From NCBI RefSeq assembly GCF_008831285.2, contig NC_045139.1:3818704-3882703 (forward strand): 64,000 nucleotides of DNA, given 5' to 3'. This DNA is from Nymphaea colorata. Lineage: Eukaryota > Streptophyta > Magnoliopsida > Nymphaeales > Nymphaeaceae. A program made the translations under genes and the position numbers. Within the stretch, counting starts at the first letter, position 1. The number at the start of each line of letters is the position of its first letter. Below are positions 48,478 through 61,100 of this stretch, in pieces. The notes beneath the pieces were generated by a model that saw only the letters and a program-made list of their open reading frames with translations, did not search any database and was not told the origin of the DNA.

Positions 48478-48650
48478 TGGGCGGAGCCAAGGTAGGGCCC
48501 GCATGAGCCCGGACTCCATCTTTAAAAAAAATTTAAAAAAACTTACATGTAAATTTTAAAAAATTTCACTTGTTATATATAAAAAATTTGAAAAATAATA
48601 AACTTTAATTCGACCCCCTTCATAAAAAATTTATGGTTCTGCTCTTGGGT
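48478..48650 (+). mobile_element. Family D MITE
   Basis: TGGGCGGAGCCAAGGTAGGG, then CTTACATGTAAATTTTAAAA, CACTTGTTATATATAAAAAA, TTTAATTCGACCCCC and a closing GGTTCTGCTCTTG. It is the best preserved plus-strand copy after 32052. Confidence 0.7.
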
Positions 48651-49459
48651 TTGGATCAACCAAAATACATAAAGAAATTGGATCTGGGACATATTTTTTG
48701 CAGGCAATATTAGGAAAATCTCAAAACCAAAACCGATCAAGGTATCCGTCGTCACAAAGCATTGATATGCTGCTAGGAATCTCGATGGATCTGAAATGTC
48801 TGATCAGCGATTTGGGTTTGAATCCATTTAGTCGGATCTGGTGCAGAAAACCGAATATGGGTACTGATTGGATTGAAATATGACATCCAGTTTAGGTGGC
48901 CAAATTTGTCACCAAGTCTGAGATCCAATCTGACTGGGTTATGTATAAATCTCGACTTTTATGCCTGTTGAGTCCAAATTTGATTCCAGATATTCGATTC
49001 GGATCCCCTATTTGATCAGGAGGTTAGATCTGTTTAAGTTTAAAACCTCACATCAAAGTGGACTTGAACCGGGTCCGAACCCTATATGTATCGGGTTGAT
49101 TAATAAATCAACCCGAGCTTTGTGGGATCCACTGTTTAAACGAACAGTTGCTCTGAATTTCAGATGCATGGTAAGAGTTAAAAGCTGAGTCCGAAAAAAT
49201 AGGGTCTGAACTCGTATTGTTTCAAATCTCAGAGTTCAGATCCAACATACGTGCTCTAAACATCTCTTCCGGAGCCCATGTCTGACCTCCGCTCAATATT
49301 AAGTCTTCCATTTTTCTAATATAAAATATTAAAAGAAAACATTGTCTTGTCCTGCTTTGGATTTGGCTTGTTTTTTTAAATGAAATTTAAAATCCAAATT
49401 TGATTTTTAAATTTGTATCCAAAATTTAAGCCTAGCAAAATCTCAAAACTCATATTTGA
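48651..49459. other. Spacer with GGATCTGAA-type low-level repetition
   Basis: GATCTGAAAT, GATTTGGGTTTGAATCC, GATTCCAGATATTCGATTCG and related words are scattered without a fixed period, similar in style to 30.8-31.2 kb. No gene seen. Confidence 0.4.
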
Positions 49460-49600
49460 TTTTTTAAATACAAAATAAAATTTTTTAATATAAAATATAT
49501 ATTAATATTAAATAATAATAAATTAAAAAATTAATCGGACCAAGTACTGGATACCGATCCAGTACCTGGCCCATTGCCGAGGCTTAGCCGGCAGGGGCCA
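49460..49600. mobile_element. Family C MITE, degenerate
   Basis: AT core (TAATATAAAATATATATTAA, TAATAATAAATTAAAAAATT) followed by a GGACCAAGTACTGG and GGCCCATTGCCGAGGC end, matching the layout of 44556-44793 in weak form. Confidence 0.45.
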
Positions 49601-50013
49601 TGGGCTTCCAGTTTTCAAAAAAAAAAAAAACGAATTACCTTATAAAATTTACAAAAAAAAAAAATTCATTCAACCCGGTGAAAATGTTGGAAATTATATA
49701 GAGGCTCCTTTAAAAAAATAGAAAAATCCTATCCCCACCCTTGAATACATACACATATATGCGAATGAAACTTGCCTAACTACCAAAGCTTATGAATGTG
49801 ATAATACAAACTTATTAGACTTGATTTAAGGTCTTCAAGTAACTAATACCTTCCAGGCATGGGCAAATTCCACAATTAAAAAAACGAAAAGAAAAAAAGA
49901 AACTTGGTCCTGACTGACTTTCAAAACTACGGACACATAATCCAAATCCTAATTCAACTAATTGTGCACCTTTTAAAAGACTTATCCATGGTTTTTGTAC
50001 TTTTAAGTTTCTA
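49601..50013. other. Spacer with a family D remnant
   Basis: GGCAGGGGCCATGGG near 49591-49605 and TTATAAAATTTAC with CCTATCCCCACCCTTG to 49742 suggest an eroded family D copy. No gene. Confidence 0.4.
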
Positions 50014-50157
50014 GTTGTACATATAAATTACATGTAAATTTTAAAAAGTTTTACTTGTTTTGCATATAAATTTTGAAAAATAATATTTCGGCTCCCGTTA
50101 AAATTTAAAAACTTTAATTCGGCCCTCCTCTTAAAAAGTTTCTGACTCCGCCCTTGC
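50014..50157 (+). mobile_element. Family D MITE, 5' truncated
   Basis: ATTACATGTAAATTTTAAAA, TTTTACTTGTTTTGCATATA, ATAATATTTCGGC, TTCGGCCCTCCTC and the closing GACTCCGCCCTTGC. Its start lacks the GGGGCGGAG terminus. It abuts the SINE-head array. Confidence 0.65.
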
Positions 50158-50160
50158 ATA

Positions 50161-50697
50161 TGGGGTCTTCCCCGGCAGGTTTGCAGTGGACTAACACTTA
50201 CAGGAATCAAACGGGACAACATAGCTGACATATCAAATACGTGCTACTAGCTCTGTTATGATATGTCACTTGGTGCCTCGTATAATAAAATGTTGCTTAA
50301 CACATTTGGGGTCTTCCTCGGCAGTTTTACAGCAGACTAACACCTACAAGAATCGAACTGCGCGACATAGCCGACGTATCAAACACGTGCTACTAGCTCA
50401 GCTAGACATGTCACTTGGAGCTTCATATAATAGAATGTTGCTTAACACAGACTTCCCGGCAGATTTGTAGCGGACTAACACCTACAAGAATCGAACTGAT
50501 AAGTGCACTTAGCTCGACTATGATATGCCACTTGGATCCTCATATAATAAAATGTTGCTTAACACATTCGGTGTCTTTCCCAGAAGGTTTGCAGCAGACT
50601 AACGCCTACAAGAATCGAACTTAGGAACTAACTGACATATAGACAAGTTTTCCTAGCTCGACTATGTATGCCACTTGGAGCCTCATATAATAAAATA
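50161..50697 (-). repeat. Tandem array of four tRNA-related SINE heads
   Basis: Units begin at about 50162, 50308, 50450 and 50569. The minus strand of unit two reads TAGCTGAGCTAGTAGCACG (box A-like), then CAGTTCGATTCTTGTAGG (box B-like), then TTAGTCTGCTGTAAAACTGC and a TTTATTATATGAGGC-like junction. Spacing box A to box B fits a tRNA-derived promoter. The first two units are 146 bp apart; units three and four have lost internal parts. Solitary heads of SINEs are rarely in tandem, so local duplication is likely. The plus-strand frames at 50258-50470 and 50415-50624 are artefacts. Confidence 0.75.
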
Positions 50698-51585
50698 CAT
50701 TCTGTGTGTTTTTATTTATTTGGAAGTACATAAAAAATATATGTTTATCATCCACTGGACATCAAACTTGTCAGAGGATAATATAGACCAAACCAACCCT
50801 TCGGTATTGTAAGAAACATACTTAACTCTTATTTAATTCAAGTCAGTGGTTGTTGCATTGTTTGTCGCATTTGGTTAAAGAATTGTAGTTTTTCCCTTAA
50901 AAGATGACATGAAAGTACACCTAACTTCCAGAATTCACCTAGCTTTTTCTGCAGTAACTTGGAGTAATAATAAAAGCGGAAGAAGTTCACCCAGGTAACT
51001 TAGTTGTTGATGTATTAAAAAAGTAATAAGTTGGAATATAGTTAAACGTGCATTAATATCAATGGGTACAGTTTATAAAGGATTACACAGGTAAAATTAT
51101 GATTTCACTAACCCAACTTAAGCCGGTAAAAAAGTAGGACAAATTGATGTATAGAAGGTCATTTTTTACCCATGGTGCAAGACTCGAGTGTATTTTTGGC
51201 AATCTAAAAAAAAATTAGATGTGCTTTTTCTAATCGCCAGATACTTTTGGAAATTGATTGAAATTTTCATTTTTATTAACTATAGAGAAAGAAAGCTGGG
51301 GGCATTTTCAAAATATGAAAATCTTGCTTTTGCTTTTGTTTTTTTCTTCTTCTTTTTTGGGGGTTAACGAGTAAAATTTAGTTGTATTTTTTGAGAAATT
51401 TTTAAAGAAATTCACTACGTTTATACAAATAAATGTTCATGAGTGATGGCATTGCAGCAAACATAACCAAAGTCGCTGTTACCAAGTATTAACCATTTTT
51501 TAATATAAAACATTCAATTTGCCTCATTCTTTCTACATTTTTGCATTTTTTTTAAAAAAAAATTTTGTATTCTTTCTCAATTCAC
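50698..51585. other. Intergenic spacer
   Basis: AT-rich, no gene or repeat family recognised. Confidence 0.4.
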
Positions 51586-51830
51586 AACTGTAAGGAGCTC
51601 CGCTGTAAGGAGCTCGACTCGAGTTCGAGCTGAGCTTGACTCGAGTTTGAGCTGAGCTCGAGTTTTGTGAGCCAAGTCTGAGCTCGAACTCTACTCGACT
51701 CGTGTGCAGCACAACTAGGCTGAGTCGCGGGAGCCCAACTCCAAATCGAGTTTTTTGAGCCAAGCTCGGGCTTGACTCAGCTCGTGTGCAGCCCTACCAG
51801 GCTGAGCCGCGGGAGCCCAACTCCAAATCA
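51586..51830. mobile_element. Family B MITE, internally duplicated
   Basis: CTGTAAGGAGCTC occurs twice at the left. CTCGTGTGCAGC followed by AGGCTGAG and CGCGGGAGCCCAACTCCAAA occurs twice, near 51697 and 51780. The family B end GTGTGCAGCCCTA reaches 51796. The element has been partly duplicated together with its flank. Confidence 0.65.
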
Positions 51831-52304
51831 GCTCGGCCCAGTGCCAAAACCTAAATGTACCAGAAAAGTAATCAGGCTTTGTTAATCATTTCTCAAAGAA
51901 AACATTAAAAGCTTAAGATTATGGCTTATTAGCTTTTAGTCACTGCCTAAAAGGAAAAAAAGAAGATAGAAAGGAATCATGATAGAAAGTGCCTTTCCCC
52001 AAGATTTCAATTTCATTGGGCATGTGATGATGATACAGTTTCAAAAAGGAACAGTTGATCATGAAAGAAAGGGCCACAAGGACAATGCTGGTTGCTTTCT
52101 CTTCCATTAATTCAACTCAAGATGGGCTGTGGATGCATGTGATTTTGCCTTCATTTCCAGGAAAAGGGCAGGGATAATAAAGAGTTAGGTGTTGTTGCCT
52201 CTTCCTCTTGATCTTTTGCATGTTTCCTGTTCAGACTTCATAAACAAACTGTTTGAGATGGCCCTCAAGGATGTTGGTGCGCTCGCTCGGGCCAAGGCGA
52301 TTAC
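51831..52304. other. Intergenic spacer
   Basis: No gene or repeat family recognised. Confidence 0.4.
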
Positions 52305-52496
52305 GCAGCAGTAGCGTAGCTGCATGTAGGCTGGCATGGGCAGTTGCCCACGCTACGCTAGCAACAAAATTTTTATTTATTTTTACATAGATTTCTTACA
52401 ATTATTTACTTATTTATATATGTTGTGGCCCTTCAGAAATGAGAATTTCTATAACATTGCCCCATAGTCAAAAATTTCTACTTCCACCACTGCCAG
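52305..52496 (+). mobile_element. Family E MITE, copy adjoining a second one
   Basis: CAGCAGTAGCGTAGCTGCAT, then GGGCAGTTGCCCACGCTACG, AT-rich middle, GGCCCTTCAGAAATGAGAAT, and the end CTACTTCCACCACTGCCAG. The next copy starts within its last bases. Confidence 0.7.
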
Positions 52497-52572
52497 TGGC
52501 GTAGCCACATTGTGACTGGTGCGGGCAGTTGCCCACACTAATCCTTTAAAAGTTTTTTTTTTGTTTTAAATA

Positions 52573-52625
<53 letters not shown>

Positions 52626-52680
52626 GAGTCGTAACTACGCGAATTTTTATTTTTCTGACTCCTCTACTGGCTATCCCCTT
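52497..52680 (+). mobile_element. Family E MITE with (AT)n expansion
   Basis: AGTGGCGTAGCCACATTGTG, GGGCAGTTGCCCACACTAAT, then an AT microsatellite at about 52579-52621 and an end near GACTCCTCTACTGGC. Head-to-tail with the preceding copy. Confidence 0.7.
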
Positions 52681-53147
52681 TGGATCTACCAAATACTAAG
52701 AGCCTTAAATCGCACTCTCATGTCTCATGAATCCTTTAGTACTTTTGGCACCTTTCAAATGTCCTCATGTGTCTATCAAAGTCATGCATGGAACTCTCTT
52801 CCTATGTGAAAACAAGCCATCGATTGGAAAAATTATTTGGGATGCAGTCAGCATCCACAATGGTGCAATAAAGAATGTTGGGAAATGAGAGTGGATATAA
52901 TAATGTAACCCACTTTTCCTTGTCCCTCCATATTCTCAAGAACAAACACCAAGGCATGCCAAAGTTTTTTTTTTTTTTTAAGGCATATCTCACTAACCCA
53001 ATTTGCATAATGATTGTTTTGGGTTTAAACCTTCCACTCATTGAGACATTATGTCTCCCTTTTTCCTTTTTTGTGTCTCATGGTGTTTGTGAAAATTTGT
53101 TTCGGAATCGTATCGGCTTTCAAGAGATTTAGGAGCCGTTTGATTCA
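52681..53147. other. Intergenic spacer
   Basis: No supported gene; opposing open frames at 52802-53041 and 52875-53132 overlap without domains. Confidence 0.4.
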
Positions 53148-53310
53148 GTGGCGTAGCCACATGGTGACCGGTGTGGGCAGTTGCCCACACTAATCACTTA
53201 AAAGTTCTTTATTTTTACATGAATATATTAAATATTTATCTTTATATATATATATAAGTGTCTCATGAAACTTGAGTATTTTTAAACAAGGGCCTTCCCA
53301 AAGAATTTTG
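53148..53310 (+). mobile_element. Family E MITE
   Basis: AGTGGCGTAGCCACATGGTG, GGGCAGTTGCCCACACTAAT, AAGTGTCTCATGAAACTTGA and GTATTTTTAAACAAGGGCC. Same layout as 27507-27692. The 3' limit is uncertain. Confidence 0.7.
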
Positions 53311-54470
53311 TGATGTGACGTTGATAGATCAAATATGACAGGCTTTTGCTAATGTGGTAAAAGATGTATCATAAAATCTATGGTTCATCAAACTAAAGAT
53401 CTTAAGTCCGACTTAAGATCCATATTTTGAGATCGCATGAGAGAGGGTCTGATTTCAAATCCATGGTTCTAAAAAAATATGCCGGATTTTGAATTGGAAA
53501 ATTTTGATTTTAAAATATACGTACTGTGTCGAAGAAAGCCATAATGCTTAGTTTTTGTATGGAGCAGATTGTTTGTTATGGCCGCATACCCGGGATTGTA
53601 TAATGCGATAATACCTAAGTTGCCTTCGATTTTTGTATGCTTGTTGACATGTTTATATGTACGTTATTAGTAAATCAAGTTAAGTACTCCTAAACCATTC
53701 TAAAGTTATCACTAAAAAATATAAGTTTTGATTGCGAATGTTACTTTTTTATTAACAAATATCACCAGAAATGATTTGACAGTGACTTTAGAATATAATT
53801 AAGTATTTTTTTTTCCTTTGGCAGCATAACTATAAGCTGTTGACCATCTAACTATAGGATGGAATTGGAAATCATAATTAGGTAGCATGAATGAATCTTT
53901 TGTCAATAAAAGGAGAAGTGGTTCCTTAATAAGGGCATTTTTTGTCAAATTTAAATTTAAAACTAACGTCTTCTTGTAATAGGCAGCTCTTTTTTTAAAA
54001 ATTAAGCACCAATTTGTTAACATTAAAGCTAAGTAGTGATTTATTATTTGCCCATATTAGGTGTTTTTTCTATCAATTTTCTTTCTATTCAAGTACATAA
54101 TCCCATCTTGAGTTTGATTTCTTGGAACCAAAGTTTGTTGTTTCTCTTGGCAATCAAACGACCTGTTCATTATTTTTCGAAGATTGATACATGAAAGTGT
54201 ATCCTTCTTGCCACATGCACTCCACCTGTGATTATTAAACCAAAGTTCCAAACATCATCAACATTATTAAACTTACATTAGACCCACTTGTATGAATTTA
54301 AGTTCTACAATCTTGGATCCAAAGTAGGACCACCATGAAGATTAAATATGGTATAAAGGAGACAAAAACAACCAGGAGGATGACAAATTTCCGCCATTAT
54401 TGTTCAAGCTTGCAGCATATGGATGAAGCAGAAGTGGTTGAGCAAGAGGTAGTTATTGCGTATTTCTGGG
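53311..54470. other. Intergenic spacer
   Basis: AT-rich, no gene recognised. Minus-strand frames at 53799-54023 and 54057-54251 lack recognisable features. Confidence 0.4.
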
Positions 54471-54542
54471 GGCGGTCCATCTCAAGGAAATGGGACCGCC
54501 ACCTTATCTAGGGCCGTTCATCTTGAAGATGGACAGCCTTGG
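54471..54542. repeat. Two adjacent hairpins of the GTCCATC type
   Basis: GGCGGTCCATCTC-AAGGA-AATGGGACCGCC and then GCCGTTCATCTT-GAAGATGGAC. They share the stem theme of the 13452-13476 hairpin. Possibly remains of a small fold-back element upstream of the RLP4-like gene. Confidence 0.5.
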
Positions 54543-55156
54543 TAGGACGTCGGAAAAGCCAAGAACTGAGGTCAATGGCTGCTCGTCTCTTTTCAGGCTG
54601 TCAGTTTTCACAGGCCTCACAAGTCACAGGCGTTCCCCTGCCTTTTCTCCTTTTTCTTAGTCCACAGCGTCATTAATGGCCATTCATCTGGGCAGATCGA
54701 TGGTGGTGAATGCACCGAATGCGGTGCTCGCAATTATAAAATTTACATTTAATATGCGGCAGATAAGCTCTCCCTCTCTCTCGTTCTCTTTTCTAGATTC
54801 TGATAAATGTTATAATAGGTATGTGAAAAATATACCATCTATATATACCTGAACATTATTTATTTATAGAGAGAAAGTGACGCTACCAAGAAGATGTAAG
54901 TAGATTTGTTACTAAAAATTGACTGATTCGGTAAGCAGGATGTATTTTAGACCAGTTTAGATCGGGAATGGAAGAAGAAATTCACGTTAAGGTGATTAAT
55001 GTGTAAAATATTGGCTTAAATCAAGCCGTTCTTTCTCTCTCCACCTGTTCCTGCCTTTTTTGTGGGCACTGCATCCCTCTCTCTCCCCATAGTGTCCTGT
55101 GTCCAGACGGTTGCTTGCGAGGGGAGGAACGATCAGTGCCGCTCACAGCCTCACCA
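54543..55156 (+). promoter_or_regulatory. Upstream region of the RLP4-like gene
   Basis: Contains TATATATACC at about 54840-54849 as a loose TATA candidate, a CT-rich TCTCTCTCTCCCC tract at 55076-55088 just before the coding start, and no other gene. The leader from about 54880 holds several ATGs before the chosen start, so a closer unseen transcription start is likely. Confidence 0.35.
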
Positions 55157-58100
55157 ATGGCTGCCCATCATCTCCTTTGGTTTCTCTGTCTCCTGCTGCT
55201 CCATCCTCTTCTCTCCCACTCTGTTCATCCCTATGGTACACACTCTCTCTCTCTCTGTGATGACTTATTCTGCTGCCATCTTCAGTTTGTCCTCGTTGGC
55301 ACCAGCGTTGGTTTAGTCATCTTTTTTTTGTAATTTCATGACCTGTGTCTTCTATCTTGTGGTTGAAATCCATGCTTCTTGTCCCGAAAATCGCATTTTT
55401 AGCTCCAAAATCGTCACGTGATGCTCAGAATGATTTTGGGTATAGTTGAAATCCATGCATCTCGTCTCAAAATTGCATTTTTAGCTCCAGAAACTTCTAG
55501 TACTGCTGAAGGTGATTTGAGCTATCATTGTATTCCACGAACACTAAACGGCTTGCTGTGTAATTTTTTGTAGTGTTTTTACTGCTTAAATACTTGCAGA
55601 TTTTTCATTGTTTCTCGACTGCGGTGGGCAAAGCAATTTCACTAGCCAGTTCAACCAGTCATGGGTAGCTGACAGGTTCTACACCGGTGGAAGTCCAGGA
55701 CTAGTGACGAATCCACATAATTTCAATCAAGCTCAAGAAAGGACCCTTCGGTTTTTTCCCGGTTCATATGGGAAAAAGAACTGCTACAATGTCGATGTCC
55801 CGAATGGCCGCTACTTCATTAGGACATTCACGGTGTATGATAATTATGACAGCGAGTTGCATTCCCCGAGCTTTGATGTTTCTGTGGAGGGTACTCTTGT
55901 TTTTAGTTGGAGATCGCCATGGCAAGCAGAAGTAAGCAAAAATGGGGCATATTCGGATCTTTTTGCATTTGTAACTGATGGACAAGCAACCATTTGCTTC
56001 TACAGTATTGCCACAGATTCTCCCGTGATCTCATCTTTAGAGATTGTGCAAGTAGATCCACTTGCTTATGATTCTTCATCTATTGGAAGGAATTTTATCT
56101 TGGTGAATTATGGGCGTTTAACTTGTGGATCTAATTCTTTTGGGCCTGGATTTACCAATGACACAGATTACTTTGGCAGAGCTTGGCAATCTGATAAGAA
56201 TTTTCGTCTGAATTCAGATGCTAGGACAATTTCTACCCGAACACCAATACATGGTACCAATCAGGCTCACGACTACTTTCCAGAGCATTTGTATCAAACT
56301 GCAGTAATAGTAGATCCTGGTAAAACTCTTGAATATACACTGACAGTGGATGCTAGGATGGATTACTTGCTTTGGTTTCATTTTGCGGAGATAAACCCTG
56401 TTGTGAGTAAAGCAACCCAAAGGGTGTTTGATATCTATGTCAATGGCAACAATGTTACCAGGATTGATATATTCAAGCAAGCTGGCAGCTTTACTGCTCT
56501 GAGATGGTATCACATTGTGAAAAAGTTGAACAGTACAGAGCTGAATGTGAAGTTTGTTTCAGTGATTGGTCCACCATTACTTTGTGGACTTGAGAACTAT
56601 GCAATGGTTCCACTCGACTTTGCTACTGTTCCAAGCCAAGGTATGTGGCACCTCTCTATGAGGCTCCTTCTTTGCTAATTTTCGCATTTCAAACTTTGAT
56701 GGATTCATATGGATCACTACAGTCGACACTCATGAATTAAGCATACAAAGTTTTATGTTCTGTATTTACGTAAATGTAAATGTCAAATTTGCAGTATTTG
56801 CAATGAAAGCATTGAAGGAATCACTGCATGTCCCTGACAGAATGGGATGGAATGGTGATCCATGTGCCCCTTCCTCCTGGGATGCTTGGGAAGGAGTAAC
56901 CTGTCATCATGATGGAAAGAATGGTCTTGTGATAACCCAGTTGTAAGTGCCTTCATTTGGGACAACTGTGCAATTTTTTCTTTTCTTATCTATGCATGAG
57001 AGATCCTATCTTTGTCCTTGAGCTTGAATGTTTTCTTACATTCTCATGGCTTTTGCAAAATGATGTTTTTGCTTTTACTTCATTCAAAGGAGTAAAGTAT
57101 AATATTTTGGACATGTTTGTCCTTTTGTGTCTAGCATGCCTAGCAATTTTGTTGTCAATGGAAATGAATATAGGAAAAAAAAAAGTGAAATACTGGCATA
57201 TCAGGAACCCATATTGCAAAGGTCACCGCTGATGGAAGTTCCCATGTCTAGCAGAAATGGCATTGGTACCCTGCCCTGAAAGTTTAAAAGATTTTGTTCA
57301 GGGGCATCCACACATTCTCTTGAGTTAGTTTATGTTGGATTAAAATGATTTCATTCATTTGATACTCATATTTCAACTGAAAAAGAGGAAACATATTGCA
57401 GACTTGCTGACTCATGTGATGAGGAGATTATCTGTTCAACTTTCCATTCAACTCTTGACATAATTACATAAACAAACTTTCAGTTTGGTTAGATTGGTGT
57501 TACACAGGTTGCAATGATTTTAGGTTTCTTTATCCCATGTGTTCCACATATAGGCAGCTAGACGTGGACCGGGTGTTGATGCAGCAACGGTCATGAGTGC
57601 GGCTCTTAATATCTGATGGTTGCTATTACCATTGCTGCACCTGGATCCAAGTTTTCTTGAAAAATTGCATGTCGTACTCACGCCTGCACCCATTCGACAT
57701 ATGAACTGACTCTGGTAAAACATGTTTCAACAAATCTTCCATACCACAGGATGGTTTAGATCTTCAGATAAATAATGCTTAGATTCTTTACTGATGTGAT
57801 GTCTACTAAACAACTACTGCAGAATTCTCTTTTTACAGTGGCGAGGAAGCCATTGAGTTTTTTTGGATGTGTAGAACTTGCACTCCTGGCACATGCATGT
57901 TCACTATGCTTACTCTGTTTATTGTGCAAAACCCCAGGCAATCTCCATTGCCGCCCAGGCCATACAACCTGGATATCGAGCTCAAGCGCTCCTTGAATAT
58001 GGAGGCTTTAAGTCCAGATACATACATAGGTGTAGAAAGCTTATAATAAGTCTTAATTGGGAGTTAATTTTTTGTTTCATGACTTCTGATGTTTCTTGAT

Positions 58101-61100
58101 GTAAGGATTTCAGTTATGTAGAACAGTTGTCGAGTGTGAACAAACTTTCCCTACTTGCCACTGCCATTCTGATATTCTCTGTAACTATAAGCATTGAATT
58201 CTACAGTTGGTCACTAATTGATAATCATACATTTCAAAAGATGAAATTTTCAACAAAAAAACTTGTATCAGATTTTGTTATGAAATTTCAATTACTATAT
58301 GTTATTTCTTCAATTCATGTTATGATTGAGCTGCTTCCTATCCATTTTGTCTCATTAGGGATCTTGGAAGTCAAGGACTGAAAGGATATATCAGTGACCA
58401 GATAAATCTTCTAACAAACTTAGTGAGCCTGTAAGTATCATATATTCACAGCCATACATTCTCTAGATGGATATATATAGTCAAAGTTGTACCATCACAA
58501 ATTTCTTTTGTCTGACCTGACATGATTATGAGTCTATGACTGCTAGATGTCTTGGATTCATAAATTTGTCTGGATAACCTTCTCTTCTTTCTAAAGCATA
58601 AGATATGAATGTTGAGAACACTGCAACTTTAGTGTAACTTCCAGTATCTTCAACATATCAGTATGTTTATGTGCATGTATTTCTTGATAGCCAATTGAAA
58701 GATCCAACACTACTGGCATTTAGGCCAGCTAATAGTGAGGGATATTGCAACATTTTTCATATATTGCAAGAAAATTTTAACAGCATTCTGATATTATCAT
58801 AAGTGTATCACAAATTTTTTTATGCCTCTTAAAAGACTGCTTTCTACATTTCAAGAATATGCTTTCATTTTTGTTGCTTGTGTTCTATTTTTCAGAACTA
58901 TTTTTTTGTAATGACATAGCCAAAAACTGACTTATATGAATTGTTTGGATTTGAAAATCCAAATACATTAGATATCCATTTGAGCCATATTGACTACAGC
59001 AGAAAAACCCCGAATACTAGAACTATGTGCTAACTGCTCACATCTCTATGCAAATCCTATCATTATTGTTTTTCTCCTATTCTATATTTTTCAATTTTTT
59101 AAAATTTCTGATCTTTTCAAGAAATGCCACAATTTGAATAAATGCACAAGAAAATCTTGCCCAGAACTACATTAATGATTATGATATATTTGTAAGTGTG
59201 CTTATTTATTGAATTCTCTACTAAATGCTCATACTTATATAAATAACCAAGTGGAGTGATCGACCTAGAGAGGGAGTTCCCTGATACCATTTTCTGCTTG
59301 AGCATCTCCAGGTTTAAGTTTTTAGACAGTACTAACTACTAAGGGCCTGTTTGATTGCACTTTTTTTTTTCCTGAGGGCTTCATCCTGAGTATCCAGAAA
59401 AACCATGCAGTTTATACATGAACCTAGAGAATGTATCCTGGATTCTTTTTGGTGTTCAATTGGGTGTTATATAGCCGAGACATATTGACCACCAAGTAGA
59501 GTTTATCCAGGCAATCAAACACAATTCAAAAGTTTAGTTTCCTTCAGAGCACTTTTCTCGTTATAACACAGGATATCCTTTCTAATTTTTTGCCTCCAAC
59601 AACTTTCCTTTTCTTTTTATAGTAGCAATAACCATTAAAGATAGCTAGAAAATCCCATTTACCTTTTCACTGATTCTGGTGATGCCCTAAGTAAAGAAAG
59701 TTATTGTTATCTTTACAGGAATTTAAGCTTGAACAGCTTAACTGGCAGCATACCTCAGGGCCTAGGAGTTCGCTCTCTTGCACAAGTGTAAGTCCTCGAA
59801 TGTTCCCATAAGAGTGAAGGCACAATTTTTTATTCTTCATTTGGAGACTTGGAAATGCACATAATTATCGTATGAAAGTGATAAATTGTTATTTCTGAAG
59901 CTTATTGTTCTATATGTGCATCCTTTCACTTTACTGGATGATTACACGTTAGATATTATCTGATAAAAAATTTTATTCAGAATCATTATCTTATGGTTAA
60001 ATATTTAGAAATATAAGGCTCTGAATTTTTTATTTCCAAGCTAAGATGTACTTTAGGATCATAATTTGACAGCTATTTAGGTGTCCCTTGAATTTCATGA
60101 GGTTTGCCATGCTGTCCTTTTATAAATTGGCTTTGGATCTTCATGAATCAACTGAAAAGTAAAATCTTACTTTGTGAACTTTTGTCTTGTTCAATGCTGT
60201 GCAGGGACTTGTCAGGTAATCAGTTAACAGGAGCTATCCCTGAGAGTTTAGGTTCTTCAAATCTGCAAGTTGTGTGAGTACCTAAGTTTTATTCATGGAG
60301 CAATTTTCTATTGTTTTCTGTCTTTACAAACTCTTCATTGTCCACTTTTCTGTGTTGCGTAAAAATGTTCATGCATCTTCTGTTATTGACACCAGATATG
60401 TGTGTTTTTTTGTTATGCTTACGTGTTTGGCAATTGACATGGTTATTCTTTCCTAACGGTGCATGTTGTGAGTTTAAAATTAAATTTGATAGAATGTTAT
60501 AAACACCAACAACTACCCATGAAGCTCTAGAAAAGCTGGAGTGCTACTTTTCAAAAAGATAGCAGCCTCTGCGATTCACACACACACACACATACACAGA
60601 GAGAGAGAGAGAGAGAGGAAACAAGGGAAGGCCCCTGCTTAGAACCCTTTTCCATTTCTTTCTTCTTTTCTTCTCATAAAAATGGGCAAAGTCAAAGTCA
60701 GTCAATCTTTGTCCAAGTCTGGTTTTTAGACTAGAAAAACCAGGGTGAACTTTCAACTGAGCAGTCTACATCCTTGATCCAATTTGGATGCACGCCTGAA
60801 CCTGAGCCATGTTGATGGAAGCATAGCAGTCCATATGACACACCCATGTGATGTGACTTAGTCCCACAACATGCCTGGTCATTACAACAGGGGAGTATTT
60901 TCTACTTCAATTTCGTTCTTTTTTATTTTTGTTCTTATAATATTTTATACTCATTTGATTAATTACACAAAAGTAAGAAACAACACTGATTTGAATATAC
61001 TTTATTTATTGGTAATTTGGTATATCATGAGGATAAGTGGGTCGTATCTTCAGCATATAACACAAACTTTAATGAGAATAAGTCGGTCATATTGCAGCTT

